A stretch of 7,062 nt of DNA from Pseudomonadota bacterium (lineage in GTDB: Bacteria > Pseudomonadota > Alphaproteobacteria > Acetobacterales > Acetobacteraceae), in assembly GCA_021808185.1 (NCBI GenBank), contig JAKBCB010000187.1:1-7062 (forward strand), read 5' to 3'. Positions 5,234 through 7,062 of this stretch are shown in pieces. A program made the translations under genes and the position numbers. The number at the start of each line of letters is the position of its first letter. Position 1 is the stretch's first letter. Below the pieces are notes generated by a model. The model saw only the letters and a list, made by a program, of their open reading frames with translations, ran no database searches and was not told the origin of the DNA.

Positions 5234-6453
5234 TGCCGGACGCGCTCACGCCGCTCGCCGACAACGAGGTCCGCTCCGGCCGCATTCCGGTGGTCGCCTA
5301 TCTGCGCGACAAGGACACCGAGGCGGTGATGCGCGAAGTGCTCGCCGACCTGCTGCGCGACGGCGGGCAGGTGCGGCGCGGCACCATCGCCGATGCCAAG
5401 ACCGGCCTGCAGCAGATGGACACGCCCGGCGCGCTGATCGTCGATGTCTCGGGCGAGCGGGACCCGTTCGCGGCGCTTGAGGATCTGGCGCAGTTCGTCG
5501 AGCCGGGGGTGCGCGTGCTGGTGGTCGGCGAGCGTGCCGACATGGAGTTCTACCGCCAGGTCACGCGCGGCCTCGGCGTGCTCGAATATCTCTGCAAGCC
5601 GGTCAACCGCGACCAGATTTCCCGCGAATTCCTGCCCTGGATCATGGGCCGCGGCCCGTCGGACGTCACCGCGCGCGGCGGGCGCATCATCGCCGTGACC
5701 GGCGTGCGCGGCGGTGTCGGCGCCACCACGGTGGCCGTTAACCTCGCGGTCGAGCTGGCCGAGCGACGGCGTCACCACACGCTGCTGCTGGACGCCGATT
5801 TGCAGGGCGGCACCGGCGGCCTGATGCTGGCCAACGAGGCCGAGGGCGGGTTGCGCGCGGCGCTGGAACACCCCGAGCGGGTGGACAAGCTGCTGGTCGA
5901 GCGCGCGGCACCGCGCCTGGGCGACCGGCTGGCGCTGCTCGGCGCGGAGGATCGGCCGGACAGCCTGCCCAACGTGTCCGCCGGCGCCGTGCGCCACCTG
6001 CTGGATCTGTTGCGTGGCCGCTACAACTGTATCGTCATCGACCTGCCGCGACTGGCGCTGCCGATGCACCGCGAAATGCAGGATCTGGCGCACCAGCGCG
6101 TCCTGGTGATGGACCCGACGCTGCCCTCGCTGCGCGACGCGCTGCGTATGGTCGGCACCTATGCCGGGGTGAAGTCGGGCAGCCCGCCGCTGCTGGTGCT
6201 CAACCGGCTCGGCGCGCCGGGCACGCTCGACAAGAAGCAGGTGATCGCGGCGCTCCAGCGCACGCCGGACATCATCATCCCGTTCCTGCCCAAGCTGCTG
6301 CACACGGCGACCACGCTGGGCGAGCCAGCGGTGCGCAAGCGCGGCGCCTTCCAGGCCGCCATCGCCACGCTCGCGCACGAAATCCTGCCGGCGCCGGCGA
6401 CCGAGGCCGAGGTCAAGCGGCCTGGCGGCCTGCGGAAATGGTTCCGCAAATGA
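5233..6453 (+). CDS. cpaE: Tad pilus localisation ATPase CpaE/TadZ
   Basis: With the ATG at 5233 this is a 406-aa cytoplasmic protein. The N-terminal part (about 1-140) is receiver-like, with Asp71 in ALIVDVSG at the phosphoacceptor position and Lys122 in LCKPV at the conserved lysine position. It is followed by a ParA/MinD-like ATPase domain. The P-loop at 157-166 reads GVRGGVGATT, with Ala164 where a classical Walker A has Lys; this is usual in TadZ/CpaE. LLLDADLQGG follows in the Walker A-prime position, and IVIDLPR corresponds to Walker B. The C-terminus ends with a basic KRPGGLRKWFRK, which could contact membrane. In the family this protein marks the site of pilus assembly and recruits the CpaF machine. 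The start codon overlaps the cpaD stop (TGATG). A GTG at 5230 is a possible alternative that would add one residue. Confidence 0.95.
   Translation: MPDALTPLADNEVRSGRIPVVAYLRDKDTEAVMREVLADLLRDGGQVRRGTIADAKTGLQQMDTPGALIVDVSGERDPFAALEDLAQFVEPGVRVLVVGERADMEFYRQVTRGLGVLEYLCKPVNRDQISREFLPWIMGRGPSDVTARGGRIIAVTGVRGGVGATTVAVNLAVELAERRRHHTLLLDADLQGGTGGLMLANEAEGGLRAALEHPERVDKLLVERAAPRLGDRLALLGAEDRPDSLPNVSAGAVRHLLDLLRGRYNCIVIDLPRLALPMHREMQDLAHQRVLVMDPTLPSLRDALRMVGTYAGVKSGSPPLLVLNRLGAPGTLDKKQVIAALQRTPDIIIPFLPKLLHTATTLGEPAVRKRGAFQAAIATLAHEILPAPATEAEVKRPGGLRKWFRK
6431..6448 (+). promoter_or_regulatory. Perfect hairpin immediately before the cpaF start
   Basis: TGCGGAA (6431-6437), loop ATGG, TTCCGCA (6442-6448) form an uninterrupted 7-bp stem ending two bases before the cpaF ATG at 6450. 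It lies inside the last codons of cpaE and covers the only purine-rich stretch (GCGGAAATGG) that could serve as the cpaF Shine-Dalgarno. A ribosome finishing cpaE would melt it. This fits translational coupling through the ATGA overlap. Confidence 0.55.
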
Positions 6454-7062
6454 GCGCCCCGGTGCGTGGCTTCGGCCGGCGGCCGACGGAGGCGCCCCCC
6501 GCGCCGCCACCGGCGCCGCCGGTTCCCGCAACGGTTGCGCCCGCCGCAGACCCGGTGATGGTGGTGCCGCGCTCCGAGGTGAGCCAGCCCAACGCGCTGG
6601 AGGAATTGCGCGCGATCTGCCTTTCTCGCCTCGACCCGACCATTGCCGCCGCCACCACGCCCGAGCGGCTGCAAACAGAGGTCGAACGGCTGCTGGCCGA
6701 GATCGCGGACGGGCGGCATATCCAGCTCAACGGTCGCGAGCAGCGCCAGCTCGCCGGCGAGCTGGTCGATGACATGCTCGGCCTCGGCCCGCTGGAGCCG
6801 CTGCTGGACGACGACAGCATCACCGACATCATGGTGAACGGTCCGGACCGGGTGTTCGTGGAACAGCGCGGCAAGATCCTGCTTTCCAGCGTGCGGTTCC
6901 GCGACGGTTCGCACTGCGCCAACATCGCCCAGCGCATCGCCGCCGCCGTCGGCCGGCGGGTGGACGAGAGCAGCCCGATGGTCGATGCGCGCCTGGCCGA
7001 CGGCTCGCGCGTCAACATCGTCTTTCCGCCGATCGCGCTGAACGGCGCCTGCATCTCGATCC
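6450..7062 (+). CDS. cpaF: Tad pilus assembly ATPase CpaF/TadA, N-terminal part
   Basis: Partial: 204 complete codons of a gene that continues beyond the window. CpaF is the hexameric cytoplasmic ATPase of the type II/IV secretion family (T2SSE, PF00437) that powers Flp pilus assembly. A low-complexity Pro/Ala-rich N-terminus (about 10-36) is followed by a helical region and then the characteristic GLGPLEPLLDDDSITDIMVNG from residue 111. Further on come PDRVFVEQRGKI, the NIAQRIAAAVGRRVDESSPM block, VDARLADGSRVNIVFPP and the start of the CISI segment. All match the N-terminal domain of CpaF. Walker A, the Asp box, Walker B and His box lie past the edge. The ATG overlaps the cpaE stop (ATGA) with a hairpin directly upstream. 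Genes for TadB, TadC and pseudopilins would be expected next. Confidence 0.95.
   Translation, partial: MSAPVRGFGRRPTEAPPAPPPAPPVPATVAPAADPVMVVPRSEVSQPNALEELRAICLSRLDPTIAAATTPERLQTEVERLLAEIADGRHIQLNGREQRQLAGELVDDMLGLGPLEPLLDDDSITDIMVNGPDRVFVEQRGKILLSSVRFRDGSHCANIAQRIAAAVGRRVDESSPMVDARLADGSRVNIVFPPIALNGACISI

Noticed and set aside
4981..6531. 516-codon open frame on the minus strand
   Set aside because: It is antisense to the cpaD-like gene, cpaE and the start of cpaF. Its composition (His, Arg, Gln, Ala-rich) is typical of the complement of a GC-rich gene, and no motif is seen.
1..7062. tRNA, rRNA, CRISPR arrays, insertion sequences or attachment sites
   Set aside because: I saw no cloverleaf-like or rRNA sequence, no spaced repeat array, no recognisable transposase and no terminal repeats.

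Overview
The window carries the first seven genes of a Flp/Tad (tight adherence) pilus locus, all on the + strand. To the left of it lie about 880 bases with no convincing gene, an unrecognised membrane-protein gene, and the first 47 codons of a divergently transcribed proline racemase-family gene. The coding parts are very GC-rich with strong G/C third positions. The cpa-type gene set and order (flp-cpaA-cpaB-cpaC-cpaD-cpaE-cpaF), with a very short CpaD-like lipoprotein, point to an alphaproteobacterium, perhaps Acetobacteraceae or another Rhodospirillales. That placement is inference from gene content, not from a marker gene.

Layout. 1-142 (-): N-terminus of a proline racemase / 4-hydroxyproline epimerase family enzyme. 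299-982 (+): unknown protein with about three membrane segments. 983-1865: no confident gene. Base composition falls clearly between about 1180 and 1750, with AT-rich patches near 1505-1555 and 1655-1740. This stretch holds a 7-bp inverted repeat, CtrA-like motifs, a direct repeat in the presumed flp leader and a possible minus-strand gene remnant. 1866-2039: flp pilin. 2111-2620: cpaA prepilin peptidase. 2627-3487: cpaB. 3497-4885: cpaC secretin. 4895-5233: short CpaD-like lipoprotein. 5233-6453: cpaE/tadZ. 6450-7062: cpaF/tadA ATPase, cut off by the window end.

How the genes fit together. Flp is a tiny prepilin. CpaA cleaves its leader, CpaC forms the outer-membrane pore, and CpaB and the CpaD-like lipoprotein are periplasmic accessories of that pore. 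CpaE (a MinD/ParA-like localisation factor) and the CpaF hexameric ATPase act on the cytoplasmic face. The platform genes (tadB, tadC) and pseudopilins (tadE/F) are not in the window and would be expected downstream. From cpaA onward the genes are packed with 9-nt or smaller gaps or overlaps, so they probably form one operon. flp sits 71 nt ahead of cpaA behind its own long leader.

I did not find a wholly new system. The points most worth a second look are a perfect 7-bp hairpin two bases before the cpaF start codon, the pared-down CpaD with a polyglycine tail, the unrecognised membrane protein, and the structured AT-rich region ahead of flp.
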